DNA of 64,000 nucleotides from UBA2834 sp963623365 (GCA_963623365.1 CAVFJY010000001.1:169623-233622), one strand, 5' to 3'; shown: positions 52,372 through 62,484, counted from the stretch's first letter. Made by a program: numbers and translations. Notes: a model not told the origin generated them from the sequence alone.

Positions 52372-55300
52372 ATTAGGATTTTTGGGGCGAGGTTTTTTGA
52401 TTGCAGTAGCGCTGGTAATTTCTGTACCGACGCAGACGATTTATGCTATAACCGACGAGCTGCTAGATAAATATGCCGCGAATAATATCATGTTCTACGA
52501 CCCAGAAGACTGCGAAAATAATGGTAGTGGCGGCGCGATTGTGGGTGGCGAAGCGGTAGTAAGCGGCTCAACGGCGGCCGAGAAAATTTGGTCAGGTTTG
52601 AAGTCGATGGGACTGAGCGATGAGATTACAGCGGGCATCATGGGCAATATGCGGCACGAGGGCAACATGAATCCGGCGCAGCATGAGGGTTCACAATATG
52701 CCAGCTATTGGCCAATGGACCTTGGCTCCGAAGCTAACGTGGAGATTGCTTATGGTCTAGGTCTAATTCAGTGGTCATTCGGGCGGCGCATCTCTCTTTA
52801 TAACTACGTCAAGGAGAAGAGCCCAGGACTGACTAAGTATCTCGACAATCCAGATACATATAGTAAAGAAAATGGCAGCATTTATGGCTGCGACGGCGAT
52901 TGTTTTATCGGTAAAGCAGAGAGCGAAAATGAGGCGAATGCGCTTTACTCATTGGAATTAACCTTTTTGCTGAACGAGCTGCAAAATAACGATTATTATG
53001 ATGGCCTATTTGAACAGACGACGGTCTATGGTGCGACGGATTTCTTTTTACGCAAAGTTGAAGCTCCGGCGGTGCTAAATCTCGATACACGCTTAAGCTC
53101 TGCGCAAGAATATTATGACCAATTTCATGGCCAGACTTCGTTTGGTTCAGGTTCGACGGGCGGCACAGCGACCTCGGCCGTAGATGGCACAAAAGTAACA
53201 ATTATCGGCGACTCAATTACAGTGGGCGCAGAGTCAACTTTTGATAGCGAGTTGGCAGGCGCAGATATCCATGCGCAGGTTAGTAAAACTTTTTCGATCA
53301 CAAATGCATCAAATAAGCCCGGTACGGAAATCTTGGAAGAATTGTCGACTTCGGGACAGCTGCGCGAGGTGTTAGTGTTTGCGCTTGGCACAAATCAGAA
53401 TCCGCTAACGCAAGCAGATATAGATAAAGTACTGGAGTTAGCAAGTTCGGCATCGAAGATTGTATTCGTGACTAATCATACAGCATCAGACACTTATGAC
53501 ACAAATAATGCGTTGTTTAAGCAGGCGGCAACAGATAATCCAAGTAAAGTAGTGGTGGCGGACTGGCAAGCAATTGTACGCGGTCATGAGAGTGAGTATT
53601 TGAGTGATGGTATTCACCCGAATGCGGAAGGCTACCCAAAATTCGTGGAGGTAATTAAGACTGCAATCGGCGGCGCGGTAGTAGGGACTTCAGTTGATGA
53701 ATGTTGCGATCCAGCAGATGGCTCGGACGGCTCAGAAGCAACTTATACGGCGCAAAAGTATCAACTGTCGGAAGGTCAAATTAAAGGACTGCTGGCGATG
53801 GTTAAAAATGAAAATGGCGGCACTCTCAATGGCGTAAAGTTAGAAGCGTCATTGATGGCGAATTTATATGAACAAAAGCGGCCAAATGAGACACATACGG
53901 CGGATGGATTAGTGAATTATATTCGAACGGGAGGCTGGTTTGCGACGGCGGATGATTATGATGAGAATTATTCGGATTATTCGCAGACGGAATTCGAAGC
54001 GGTGAAAGATATTTGGCTAAATGGCAATCGCACAATTCCGACAGAAATTGTTGAACATGACGCGATTAGCGACATCGACACAATCACATTAGATGGTCAA
54101 ACGGTCGACAAAAGCGATATTAAAAATTATGTGCAAGGTAAGACCGTCATTAATAATAAAATGGGCTCGACTTATATTTTCTATACCTGGGCGAATCCGG
54201 ACGGGACGGAGTTGAGTAGCTCGAGCGGTGGCAATGGTACGGGTGATCCATTTGGCTATTTCCAAGATAACCCGCCGAGCGGCAATGCGGTAACAGGTGC
54301 GAGTTCGAGTGCATGTTGCGATCGTTCGGGAGCGGGCAATGTAACCTACAAGACAATTGATAATACCAAATATGCTTTCCCGTTAGCGGATGCGACACAG
54401 GCGAATTATTTGAGTCCGAGCACTTTTGGGTCGAGCGAATCAGTGTTGTCGAATTTGCCTTGTAATAATTTATCAGAGGGCGCATGTCATCACGGCTATC
54501 ATGCGGTTGATATGGGGCTAATGATGGAAATGGTGACGGGCAAAGATCCGACCGCGGATGACTATGGTGGCGAGTCGGGTTTCTCAAATATGTATTACAA
54601 TTCGGCGGGTGCGCAAATAGTGGCGATTACGGCAGGAACGATTAGCTATGTTAGTCCTTATACAAATGGAGTGGACGAAAGCTGGTGGGACAAATGTGGC
54701 CAGATTGGCTTAATGGGCGATGATGGTAATTATTATTGGCTGGGGCATCTAGATCTTAAGTCGGCATCGGTGAGTGACGGCGATCACGTTGAAGCGGGCG
54801 ACAATCTCGCAAAAATTGGTGCGCCACAATGCGCGCAGGGAACGCAGTCACATTTACACATTGATGTAGCGAACGGCGAATTGGCAGCAGGCAAAACTAC
54901 GGCATGGATAGTGGAGCTAATGGACGAACTGTGGGAAGAATTGCCGACAAACGACACGACGAGCACAACAGTTAGCTCGTGTGAAGGAAGCGGACTAAAG
55001 AAAGGCGGGATGACCCTAGAGGAAGCGAAAGACTTTATGGCGACCTACAAGGAGGAAGTGCTGAGATATAAGGGCAAGGACAGTTATTCAATGACGACGA
55101 AGAATGGCGAAACACGAAGCTGGTCAAACTCTTGCGAATCGAATGGCATTAAAGGCGTGCTAAAGAACTGTGTATCTTTTACAAAATGGTTTGTATATAA
55201 CTATGTCAATATTCCATCAGGATTCGAGATTACTGGCGATGGCGGTCAGGTAGTGGATAATATGAGCGCGAGTGGCTACTTTAAGACAGGAACAGAGCCG

Positions 55301-55507
55301 CGGCCATATGCAGTATTTAGCTATAAGAATGACAACTATGGACATACGGGGATCGTGCTAGGCGTAAATGATGACGGGACATTTGTCGTAGGCGAATCGG
55401 GCTGCTCAGCGAGCTGGGATAGTGATTGGGTAAGCCGCGCGGCACAATATAGTCTGAGCGATTATAACTGGGAATTTGCCTATACGGATGGCATGATAGA
55501 TTTTTAA
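52361..55507 (+). CDS. Module copy 1, gene 2: giant multi-domain wall hydrolase (1048 aa)
   Basis: Secreted protein with signal peptide (1-29) and, in order: a phage tail lysozyme-like domain (about 72-255; AAEKIWSGLKSMGLS, HEGNMNPAQHEG, GLGLIQWS); an SGNH esterase (278-440; IIGDSITVG near 281-289, FALGTNQ, DGIHP near 415); an unassigned domain (465-640) with weak SleB/hydrolase_2 flavour (MVKNENGGTLNGVKLEASLM); a LytM/M23 metallopeptidase (660-850; YHAVD near 713-716, SHLHID near 829-834); and a CHAP amidase/endopeptidase (925-1045; Cys937 in NCVSF, His994 in GHTGIVLG). It could cut glycan, esters and peptides of peptidoglycan. The domain set is a recognition call and needs profile searches. 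Confidence 0.85.
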   Translation: MKTKLGFLGRGFLIAVALVISVPTQTIYAITDELLDKYAANNIMFYDPEDCENNGSGGAIVGGEAVVSGSTAAEKIWSGLKSMGLSDEITAGIMGNMRHEGNMNPAQHEGSQYASYWPMDLGSEANVEIAYGLGLIQWSFGRRISLYNYVKEKSPGLTKYLDNPDTYSKENGSIYGCDGDCFIGKAESENEANALYSLELTFLLNELQNNDYYDGLFEQTTVYGATDFFLRKVEAPAVLNLDTRLSSAQEYYDQFHGQTSFGSGSTGGTATSAVDGTKVTIIGDSITVGAESTFDSELAGADIHAQVSKTFSITNASNKPGTEILEELSTSGQLREVLVFALGTNQNPLTQADIDKVLELASSASKIVFVTNHTASDTYDTNNALFKQAATDNPSKVVVADWQAIVRGHESEYLSDGIHPNAEGYPKFVEVIKTAIGGAVVGTSVDECCDPADGSDGSEATYTAQKYQLSEGQIKGLLAMVKNENGGTLNGVKLEASLMANLYEQKRPNETHTADGLVNYIRTGGWFATADDYDENYSDYSQTEFEAVKDIWLNGNRTIPTEIVEHDAISDIDTITLDGQTVDKSDIKNYVQGKTVINNKMGSTYIFYTWANPDGTELSSSSGGNGTGDPFGYFQDNPPSGNAVTGASSSACCDRSGAGNVTYKTIDNTKYAFPLADATQANYLSPSTFGSSESVLSNLPCNNLSEGACHHGYHAVDMGLMMEMVTGKDPTADDYGGESGFSNMYYNSAGAQIVAITAGTISYVSPYTNGVDESWWDKCGQIGLMGDDGNYYWLGHLDLKSASVSDGDHVEAGDNLAKIGAPQCAQGTQSHLHIDVANGELAAGKTTAWIVELMDELWEELPTNDTTSTTVSSCEGSGLKKGGMTLEEAKDFMATYKEEVLRYKGKDSYSMTTKNGETRSWSNSCESNGIKGVLKNCVSFTKWFVYNYVNIPSGFEITGDGGQVVDNMSASGYFKTGTEPRPYAVFSYKNDNYGHTGIVLGVNDDGTFVVGESGCSASWDSDWVSRAAQYSLSDYNWEFAYTDGMIDF

Positions 55508-55515
55508 GGAGAAGA

Positions 55516-56292
55516 ATGGACGATAGACGAGTCGATATAACGAGAAACCGAACAATCCTACTGATTGTGGGCGCAATTGCCTTTGCGGCGATAATTGTAG
55601 CGATTAGCATTGTGGCAGTTACATTATCGGGCGACGATTCGGGCGTGGAAATTGCGAATGAAGACAATGTGACAAGCGCGGAAGAGAGCTCGATTGAGAG
55701 TCATGATTACAGCTTAATTAAGAAACAATTGCGAACTTTATTGACGGATGGCTATTCCCTGCCCGAAAATGAGGAAATAAAAGCCCTAATTCGCGAATCA
55801 ACTTATACGGAAAGTGGCGAAGATGGCAAGAAGATTATTAGCTTCACATTGGACGTAGAGAACGTGAAGACAACCTTCTATATCTGGATGTCACAGACAT
55901 CGGAAGAAGCGAGCGAGGTGTCAATTAGTTGCGCGCCAGTTAATGATTCAAAGTATCCTGAAACATTTTGTATTGGTACAGAGGGATATTCATCAATTGA
56001 TGCGAATCTGAGTGCAGATTTACCTTATCGTTACAAAGAAAATGGTGAATTGAAATTTGAAATTACGCATGAAGTTTATGACCCGAAATTAGTTTTGAGT
56101 GTACAGGCGAGTTGTGATGACGAGGAGGCAGTAGAAACAGCCAAAGCCCAAGCAAAGGCATGGATTAAGAGCTATGGACTAGACCCAGAGCAGGTGCCGA
56201 TTGAAGAGGATAAGACGAGCTGCAAGGCTTATGAAGATGCATTAAAAGAGAGTCAACGCGGCAAACATACACAAGAAAATATGAGCAATTAA
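55516..56292 (+). CDS. Module copy 1, gene 3: single-pass membrane protein
   Basis: The 258-residue protein has a short cytoplasmic N-terminus (RNRT), one membrane helix (about 14-36) and an extracellular domain with four Cys and an acidic surface. No family recognised. AAGGAGAAG precedes the ATG, eight bases after the hydrolase stop. A 315-bp segment (55924-56238) is nearly identical to copy 2. It may hold or activate the hydrolase at the membrane; this is inference from conserved linkage in both copies. Confidence 0.8.
   Translation: MDDRRVDITRNRTILLIVGAIAFAAIIVAISIVAVTLSGDDSGVEIANEDNVTSAEESSIESHDYSLIKKQLRTLLTDGYSLPENEEIKALIRESTYTESGEDGKKIISFTLDVENVKTTFYIWMSQTSEEASEVSISCAPVNDSKYPETFCIGTEGYSSIDANLSADLPYRYKENGELKFEITHEVYDPKLVLSVQASCDDEEAVETAKAQAKAWIKSYGLDPEQVPIEEDKTSCKAYEDALKESQRGKHTQENMSN
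55924..56238 (+). repeat. 315-bp near-identical repeat, copy A
   Basis: Matches 60612-60926 with one base difference by direct reading (AAACATTTTG versus AAACTTTTTG). Confidence 0.9.
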
Positions 56293-56337
56293 CAAACGCT
56301 TCTTACGCGAGTAAAGTATTTCGCAAACAAATTCTCT

Positions 56338-56364
56338 GCCCCTGTTAATCAGGGGTATTTTTTT
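56338..56364 (+). terminator. Terminator between module copies
   Basis: CCCCTG-TTAAT-CAGGGG followed by TATTTTTTT. Confidence 0.9.
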
Positions 56365-56405
56365 AGTTTTTGTTAAGCTTAAGGTTTATGCTACAATGAG
56401 TCCAT

Positions 56406-57053
56406 ATGGAGGCGGTCGACAAAAATTTCAGGAAGATTTTATTTTTCTTGATAGTATTAATTACAATATCAATCATTACAATCTTATCATTAGTCTTGAT
56501 ACCAATCATAAATGGCGGACAGAAAACTACGTTGCTCGGTATTAATATTGCCCCTGGAGATGCGACGCTAACAATCAATGGCGAAGATTATCATAGCGGA
56601 GTTTACGAAATGACGGCAGGTAGTTATACCGGCACGCTACATAAAGACGGGTTCAGCTCGAAGACGATTAATTTTGAACTAAAGGCGAACGAGACGACAA
56701 CGATTTATGAATATATCCTGAGCGATACGGAAGGTTTTAATTATTTCGAACGGAGCAAAACCGACCTTGCGACTTTGGAAAATATTGATGATGCGGACGT
56801 GAAGACTTTTTTGGCGAATTATGCGAAAAAGAAGGATATTATTAATAATTTGCCGATTCTGTTGGATTATTACATCGAAGAAACGTCGACCTTATTCTCA
56901 GGAAGAATCACGGATGGCACGAGTGAAGTGCGCTGCGATTATGCATTCTGTCTGAAAGTAGACAAAAGTAAAAAATATGCATGGCGAGTAAAAGAAGTAA
57001 TTGAACTCGCAGGTTTTAATTATGAGGATTATCGGATAATTTATGAGGACTAG
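56406..57053 (+). CDS. Module copy 2, gene 1: PEGA-domain membrane protein
   Basis: The 215-residue paralogue of the product of 51724, same length, with membrane helix (13-37), PEGA domain (IAPGDATLTINGEDYHSG conserved) and C-terminal part. TGCTACAAT lies eight bases before the ATG, so each copy has its own promoter. It overlaps the next gene by 11 bases as in copy 1. Confidence 0.85.
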   Translation: MEAVDKNFRKILFFLIVLITISIITILSLVLIPIINGGQKTTLLGINIAPGDATLTINGEDYHSGVYEMTAGSYTGTLHKDGFSSKTINFELKANETTTIYEYILSDTEGFNYFERSKTDLATLENIDDADVKTFLANYAKKKDIINNLPILLDYYIEETSTLFSGRITDGTSEVRCDYAFCLKVDKSKKYAWRVKEVIELAGFNYEDYRIIYED

Positions 57054-60000
57054 AATCGGATTCTTGCGACGCGCAGCGCTCATCGCAATCGCAATTACAG
57101 TTGCGGTGCCCGTACAGACAATTTCGGCGATTACGGATGATAAGTTGGATCAATTTGCCGCAAATAATATTATGTTTTACGATCCAGAAGATTGCGAGAA
57201 CGAAAATACGGGAGTAATCGTAGGTGGTACAGCAGTGGTGAGCGGCTCAACGGCGGCCGAGAAAATCTGGTCGGGCTTAAAATCGATGGGGCTGAGCGAT
57301 GAAATCGTGGGCGGCATTATGGGCAATATGGCACATGAAAGCGCATTACATCCAGCACGGCACGAAGGTTCATTCCTAAAAAGACATAAGGGGAGCTTTA
57401 ATCTCGAAGGAAATAAAGATACATCTTATGGTCTCGGCTTAATTCAATGGTCGGGCGGTAGACGCATTGCTTTTTATAAATATATAAAAGAAAATAGCCC
57501 TGGTCTATTGAAATATATCGATGACCCGATGACTTATAGTACGAACAACGGTAGCGTCTATGGCTGTGACGGCGATTGTTTCATTGAAAAAGCCGGAAAT
57601 GAAAACGAAGTAAATGCACTGTTTTCACTCTCATTGACCTATTTAATTAATGAGTTGCAGAATAGCAGCAGCTATTCTGGCATATTCAACAAAACGACGC
57701 TGAGCGACGCTACATATTATTTCCTGTATCAGGTTGAACGACCAGCAAATCCAGATTTCTCCGAACGATACAGCACGGCACAAAAATATTACGACCAATT
57801 CCACGGCCAGACCTCGTTTGGCTCGGGCTCGACAGGCGGCACATCGACAGCCGGAATCGAAGGCTCAAAAATCACAATCATTGGCGACTCAATTACGGTG
57901 GGCGCAAAGGATACTTTCGAACAAGAAATCCCTGGCGCGGATATCCATGCAGAAGTTAACAAACGCTTCTCAGGTACAGATTCCAGCAATCAAACCGGAA
58001 CGGAAATTCTAGGAGAGCTGTCGAGCTCGGGACAGTTAAGAACCGTGGTAGTATTTGCGCTAGGCACAAACCAGAGCTCGCTCACGCAAGCGGATATTGA
58101 TAAGGTATTAGAGCTAGCAAGTTCGGCATCGAAAATCGTATTTGTGACGAATCATACAGCGTCAAGTAATTACGATAACAATAATAAATTATTCAAACAG
58201 GCGGCGACAGATAATCCGAATAAAGTAGTAATAGCAGACTGGCAAGCGGTCGTGCGCGGTAATGAGAGTAAATATCTGAGCGACGGCATCCATCCAAGTA
58301 CAGACGGCTATCCGAAATTTGTGGAAGTAATTAAGAATGCAATTGGTGGTGCAGTAGTTGGCACGTCGGTTGACCAATGCTGCGATCCAGCCGATGGCTC
58401 GGATGGCTCGGAAGTGACTTTTACAGGGACAAAATACCAATTGTCGGAAGGACAAATGGCGGGCTTAATTGCGATGATTCAACACGAAAATGGTGGTAAC
58501 TTGAATGCAGTAAAGCTAGAAGCGTCATTGATGGCAAATCTATATGAACATAAAAGACCGAATGAAAATCATACGGCAGACGGCTTAGTAAATTATGTGC
58601 GAACAGGCGGCTGGTTCGCATCGGGTACAGTGAGTGCTTATAGCGAGAGCTACACAGGTTACTCACAAGCCGAAATGGAGGCCGTAAAGGATATTTGGTT
58701 AAATGGCAATCGCACGATACCGCCAGAGGTAGTTGAGCATGACTGGATTGGTGACATTGAATCGCTGACTTTGGATGGTCAAAGTGTTGATATTAATAAT
58801 ATCAAGAATTATGTAAAAGGTAAGTCAGTAATAAAGAATGTCTATGGTGCGACTTATGTTTTCTATACTTGGGCAAATCCGAATGGCACAAAGCTGAGTA
58901 GTTCGAGTGGTGGCAACGGCACAGGCGACCCGTTTGGCTATCTCGTAGATAATCCACCAAAAGGCAATGGCGTATCGGGAGCAAATTCAAGCGCGTGCTG
59001 CGATTATTCATCGGGCAACGTATCATATAAGACTATCGGCGGCATAAAATATGCTTTCCCGATTGCAGATGCCACACAAGCAAATTATTTGAGTCCGAGC
59101 ACTTTTACTTCGGACGAATCGTGGTTATCGGATCTGCCATGTAGCAGCTTGGCGGCAGGTGTATGCCATCATGAATATCATGCAGTTGATATGGGAATTA
59201 TGATGGAAATGGTAACAGGTAAAGATCCGACCGCAGCAGATTATGGCGGTGAATCAGGCTATTCGAATATGTATTACAATTCGGCAGGAGCGCAAGTAGT
59301 CGCGATTACTTCCGGCACAATTAATTATGTCAAAGAATATAAAAATAACGTCGATGAAGACTGGTGGGATAAGTGTGCCCAAATCGGCTTGACGGGCGAC
59401 GACGGTAACTATTATTGGATGGGGCATCTAGACCTTGCGTCGGCAACAGTCAAAGATGGCGATCATGTCGAAGCAGGCGCTAATCTCGCAAAGATCGGTG
59501 CGCCACAATGCGCGCAGGGGACACAGGCACATTTACATATAGACACTTATAATGGTGCACTGGCAGCCGGCAAAACTACAGCGTGGATCGTAGAACTAAT
59601 GAACGAACTGTGGGAAGCCCTGCCGACTGACAGCACAGGCAGTACCACAGTTAGCTCCTGTACATCCAGCGGCTTGAAAGTGGGCGGGATGACCATGGAG
59701 GAGGCAAAGGAATTCATGGAGAAATATCGCCAATTAGCCCTAAGCTACAAAGGTAAGGGTACCTACTATGCAGAAAATATTCATGACGGCAAGAAGAGAA
59801 GCATTACTAGTAGGTGTGATGCGGGTACTGGTATTATCGGCGCGCTAAAAAACTGCGTAGCCTTTACGAAATATTTCTTGTTCACTTATGCAAAACTACC
59901 AAGCGGCTTTCCAGAAAGTTATGGTAATGGTCATGCCGTGGTAGGAAACTTAGGCAAGGCTGGCCTCCAGACTGGCACCGAACCACGACCATATGCAGTA

Positions 60001-60195
60001 TTTAGCTGGTCAAACGGCGGCTATGGACATACCGGGATTGTACTAGGCGTAAATGATGACGGGACCTTTATTGTGGGCGAATCATCCTGCTCGGCTAAAT
60101 GGGACAGTCCATCCGTAGGAAAAGCAACAAAGCATAGTTTAGATGATGGCCACGATTGGACCTTTGCTTATACGGACGGCATGATAAGTTTTTAA
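57043..60195 (+). CDS. Module copy 2, gene 2: giant multi-domain wall hydrolase (1050 aa)
   Basis: Paralogue of the product of 52361 with the same five-part order and all key residues kept: IWSGLKSMGLSDE and HESALHPARHEG in the lysozyme-like region, GDSITVG and DGIHP in the SGNH domain, YHAVDMG and HLHID in M23, NCVAFTKY and GHTGIVLG in CHAP. Divergence is concentrated in the segment after HEG and in the start of the CHAP domain, while the M23 core is most alike. Paralogues of one system with two specificities or a gene-dosage pair are both possible. Confidence 0.85.
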   Translation: MRTRIGFLRRAALIAIAITVAVPVQTISAITDDKLDQFAANNIMFYDPEDCENENTGVIVGGTAVVSGSTAAEKIWSGLKSMGLSDEIVGGIMGNMAHESALHPARHEGSFLKRHKGSFNLEGNKDTSYGLGLIQWSGGRRIAFYKYIKENSPGLLKYIDDPMTYSTNNGSVYGCDGDCFIEKAGNENEVNALFSLSLTYLINELQNSSSYSGIFNKTTLSDATYYFLYQVERPANPDFSERYSTAQKYYDQFHGQTSFGSGSTGGTSTAGIEGSKITIIGDSITVGAKDTFEQEIPGADIHAEVNKRFSGTDSSNQTGTEILGELSSSGQLRTVVVFALGTNQSSLTQADIDKVLELASSASKIVFVTNHTASSNYDNNNKLFKQAATDNPNKVVIADWQAVVRGNESKYLSDGIHPSTDGYPKFVEVIKNAIGGAVVGTSVDQCCDPADGSDGSEVTFTGTKYQLSEGQMAGLIAMIQHENGGNLNAVKLEASLMANLYEHKRPNENHTADGLVNYVRTGGWFASGTVSAYSESYTGYSQAEMEAVKDIWLNGNRTIPPEVVEHDWIGDIESLTLDGQSVDINNIKNYVKGKSVIKNVYGATYVFYTWANPNGTKLSSSSGGNGTGDPFGYLVDNPPKGNGVSGANSSACCDYSSGNVSYKTIGGIKYAFPIADATQANYLSPSTFTSDESWLSDLPCSSLAAGVCHHEYHAVDMGIMMEMVTGKDPTAADYGGESGYSNMYYNSAGAQVVAITSGTINYVKEYKNNVDEDWWDKCAQIGLTGDDGNYYWMGHLDLASATVKDGDHVEAGANLAKIGAPQCAQGTQAHLHIDTYNGALAAGKTTAWIVELMNELWEALPTDSTGSTTVSSCTSSGLKVGGMTMEEAKEFMEKYRQLALSYKGKGTYYAENIHDGKKRSITSRCDAGTGIIGALKNCVAFTKYFLFTYAKLPSGFPESYGNGHAVVGNLGKAGLQTGTEPRPYAVFSWSNGGYGHTGIVLGVNDDGTFIVGESSCSAKWDSPSVGKATKHSLDDGHDWTFAYTDGMISF

Positions 60196-60203
60196 GGAGG
60201 AAA

Positions 60204-60968
60204 ATGGACTACGGCAGAACAGACACGACAAAGAATCGCACGATTTTATTAATTGTAGGCGCGGTTGCCTTCGTACTGGTAATTATTGCATTGAGCATGC
60301 TGATTAGTCGATTGTCTACCGATGATTCTAATGTTACTCTCGTGAATGAGAATAATGTTACGCAGGCGGAAGAGAGTACAGTCAAGCAAAAAGATTATAG
60401 TTTAATCAAAAAACAGCTACGCGATTTATTAACATCGCAATATAATGTTTCCGAAAATGAGGAAATTCGAGCCCTGATTCGTGAGTCGACTTATACTGAA
60501 AATGGCGATGAGAATGAGAAAGTGATTTCGTTTACCTTAGACGTAGAAAATACAAAGACAACCTTCTATATCTGGATGTCGCAGACATCGGAAGATGCGA
60601 GTGAAGTGTCGATTAGTTGCGCGCCAGTTAATGATTCAAAGTATCCTGAAACTTTTTGTATTGGTACAGAGGGATATTCATCAATTGATGCGAATCTGAG
60701 TGCAGATTTACCTTATCGTTACAAAGAAAATGGTGAATTGAAATTTGAAATTACGCATGAAGTTTATGACCCGAAATTAGTTTTGAGTGTACAGGCGAGT
60801 TGTGATGACGAGGAGGCAGTAGAAACAGCCAAAGCCCAAGCAAAGGCATGGATTAAGAGCTATGGACTAGACCCAGAGCAGGTGCCGATTGAAGAGGATA
60901 AGACGAGCTGCAAGGCTTATGAAGATTATTTGAAACGTAAAGATTTGGAAAAACATGGTAGTCATTAG
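60204..60968 (+). CDS. Module copy 2, gene 3: single-pass membrane protein
   Basis: The 254-residue paralogue of the product of 55516. The ATG at 60204 is chosen because AAGGAGG lies just upstream and eight bases separate it from the hydrolase stop, as in copy 1. The N-terminal third has diverged (LSTDDSNVTLVNE versus LSGDDSGVEIANE) but the middle and C-terminal portion (bases 60612-60926) are nearly identical to copy 1. Confidence 0.8.
   Translation: MDYGRTDTTKNRTILLIVGAVAFVLVIIALSMLISRLSTDDSNVTLVNENNVTQAEESTVKQKDYSLIKKQLRDLLTSQYNVSENEEIRALIRESTYTENGDENEKVISFTLDVENTKTTFYIWMSQTSEDASEVSISCAPVNDSKYPETFCIGTEGYSSIDANLSADLPYRYKENGELKFEITHEVYDPKLVLSVQASCDDEEAVETAKAQAKAWIKSYGLDPEQVPIEEDKTSCKAYEDYLKRKDLEKHGSH
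60612..60926 (+). repeat. 315-bp near-identical repeat, copy B
   Basis: Partner of 55924-56238, same orientation, 314 of 315 bases equal, within otherwise clearly diverged gene copies. Confidence 0.9.
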
Positions 60969-61019
60969 ACTGCTTTGACTGTTCGACTCGACTGCCTTTA
61001 CTCACTAGCTTATGACTAG

Positions 61020-62447
61020 TTATTTGGCGCCGTCGCGGCGAAGAATACTTGCGATAGTGCGGAAGAAAATCTGAACATCGAGGGCGGGTGTCCAGTTTTG
61101 GACATAATAAATATCGAGGGCGCGACGCTCGTTGAAAGAAATATTGCGACGACCGGAAACTTGAGCAAGACCCGACACGCCCGATTTAACAGAAAGAATG
61201 AGACCACGGTCGCCATAATGCTTGAGTTCGGCTGGTTGGAGCGCACGCGGGCCGATGAGTGAGATGTCGCCTTTAAGAACATTGAAAAGTTGCGGCAATT
61301 CGTCGAGCGAAGTATTGCGCAAGAACTTGCCGAATTTAGTATAGCGCGGGTCGTTTTTGATATAGTCACCCTGACGGCGATATTTCTCGGCAAGCTCAGG
61401 CTGGCCATACTTCGCAAAGGCCTGTTCGGGCGTGAGACCACTATAATCCTGCTTGATACTGCGGAATTTTAGTAATGGAAATTCGCGATTAAAGCGCGTG
61501 AGGCGGATGTCCTTATAGATAGCAGGCGCAGTTGGTTCGATGATTTTTTGGATAATCCAAATAATTAGCATCGGAATAGCAGCGAGAGTGAGCAAAATCA
61601 GACTGAGAAAAATGTCGAGGATGCGTTTAAAGACGCGAGCAGAGCCATTGAGCGGCGTAGTACGAACAAGCACAATCGGCGTAGCGGCAATAAATTCGAC
61701 GTTGCCGCTCATGGTAATAATAGAACTTTCGGCTGGCGAATAATAATACAAGGCATGATGCTCAACAGCGGCCTTATTAATTCCCTCGATATTCGTAGAA
61801 TCGGTATGAATAATAGCGTCAGGGCGAAGATTTTTGAGCGCAATATCGAGGTTAGGATATTTGCGACGACGCCATTCGCGCGGAATATATTCATTGTTGG
61901 CAACAACGCCAACGATTTTGAAGCCACTCTCAGGAAATGTCCCCATAAGCAGTTGCGTGGTATTTTCGCTATTGCCGATAACAAGCGTACGAATGAGACC
62001 CATATTGCGACGCTGTAGCATACTACGAGCATGGCTAATAAACCAGCGCTCAAGAACGAGGGCAAGAAAACTAAAAACTAGCGCATAAAGCGCGATAGTA
62101 CGGACAGGAAAAAGCGAGCCATGGGCGATGGAGCTAGAAGCAAAGAAATCATAAGAGATAATCGCCATAACACCCAGTACGGAGCCAACAAAGATTCGCC
62201 AAACTTGTCTGGCACGCGAAGCGAGAACTTTTTTGGAATAAAGACCAAGACTGGAGAGGATAATTAGCCAAATCGGAAGCAAAAGCGTGATAGAGATAAC
62301 GAAATCGCCAATAGCAACATTAAAGTAAAAGGCGCGCGAGTCAATATTAATGCGGTAATAATAAGCGAAAGCAAAAGAAAGGACGATTGCCAGAGCATCG
62401 CCAATTAAGAGAGCAACTCGATAGCCAAAACCTGGTTCTTTGCGCAT
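61020..62447 (-). CDS. Polyprenyl-phosphate sugar phosphotransferase (WbaP/EpsL-like)
   Basis: The 475-residue initiating enzyme transfers a sugar-1-phosphate to undecaprenyl phosphate to begin a surface polysaccharide. Four N-terminal helices (about 10-120), a Rossmann-like middle domain (130-250), one helix (275-300), and the catalytic bacterial-transferase domain with RRQGDYIKNDPRYTKFGKFL, LRNTSLDELPQL and DISLIGPRAL. A TATCAT box lies seven bases before the ATG. No other polysaccharide genes are in this window. Confidence 0.93.
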   Translation of the reverse strand: MRKEPGFGYRVALLIGDALAIVLSFAFAYYYRINIDSRAFYFNVAIGDFVISITLLLPIWLIILSSLGLYSKKVLASRARQVWRIFVGSVLGVMAIISYDFFASSSIAHGSLFPVRTIALYALVFSFLALVLERWFISHARSMLQRRNMGLIRTLVIGNSENTTQLLMGTFPESGFKIVGVVANNEYIPREWRRRKYPNLDIALKNLRPDAIIHTDSTNIEGINKAAVEHHALYYYSPAESSIITMSGNVEFIAATPIVLVRTTPLNGSARVFKRILDIFLSLILLTLAAIPMLIIWIIQKIIEPTAPAIYKDIRLTRFNREFPLLKFRSIKQDYSGLTPEQAFAKYGQPELAEKYRRQGDYIKNDPRYTKFGKFLRNTSLDELPQLFNVLKGDISLIGPRALQPAELKHYGDRGLILSVKSGVSGLAQVSGRRNISFNERRALDIYYVQNWTPALDVQIFFRTIASILRRDGAK

Positions 62448-62484
62448 TGGCTATATGATAACACATTTTACAAAATAATAGAAA

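Noticed and set aside
51724..60968. Prophage lysis and tail genes
   Set aside because: Lysozyme-like, M23 and CHAP domains recall phage tail proteins, but there are no capsid, terminase, portal or integrase genes, and base composition matches the neighbours.
61001..61020. Hairpin ACTAG / CTAGT after module copy 2
   Set aside because: Only five base pairs and no T run; too weak to call a terminator.
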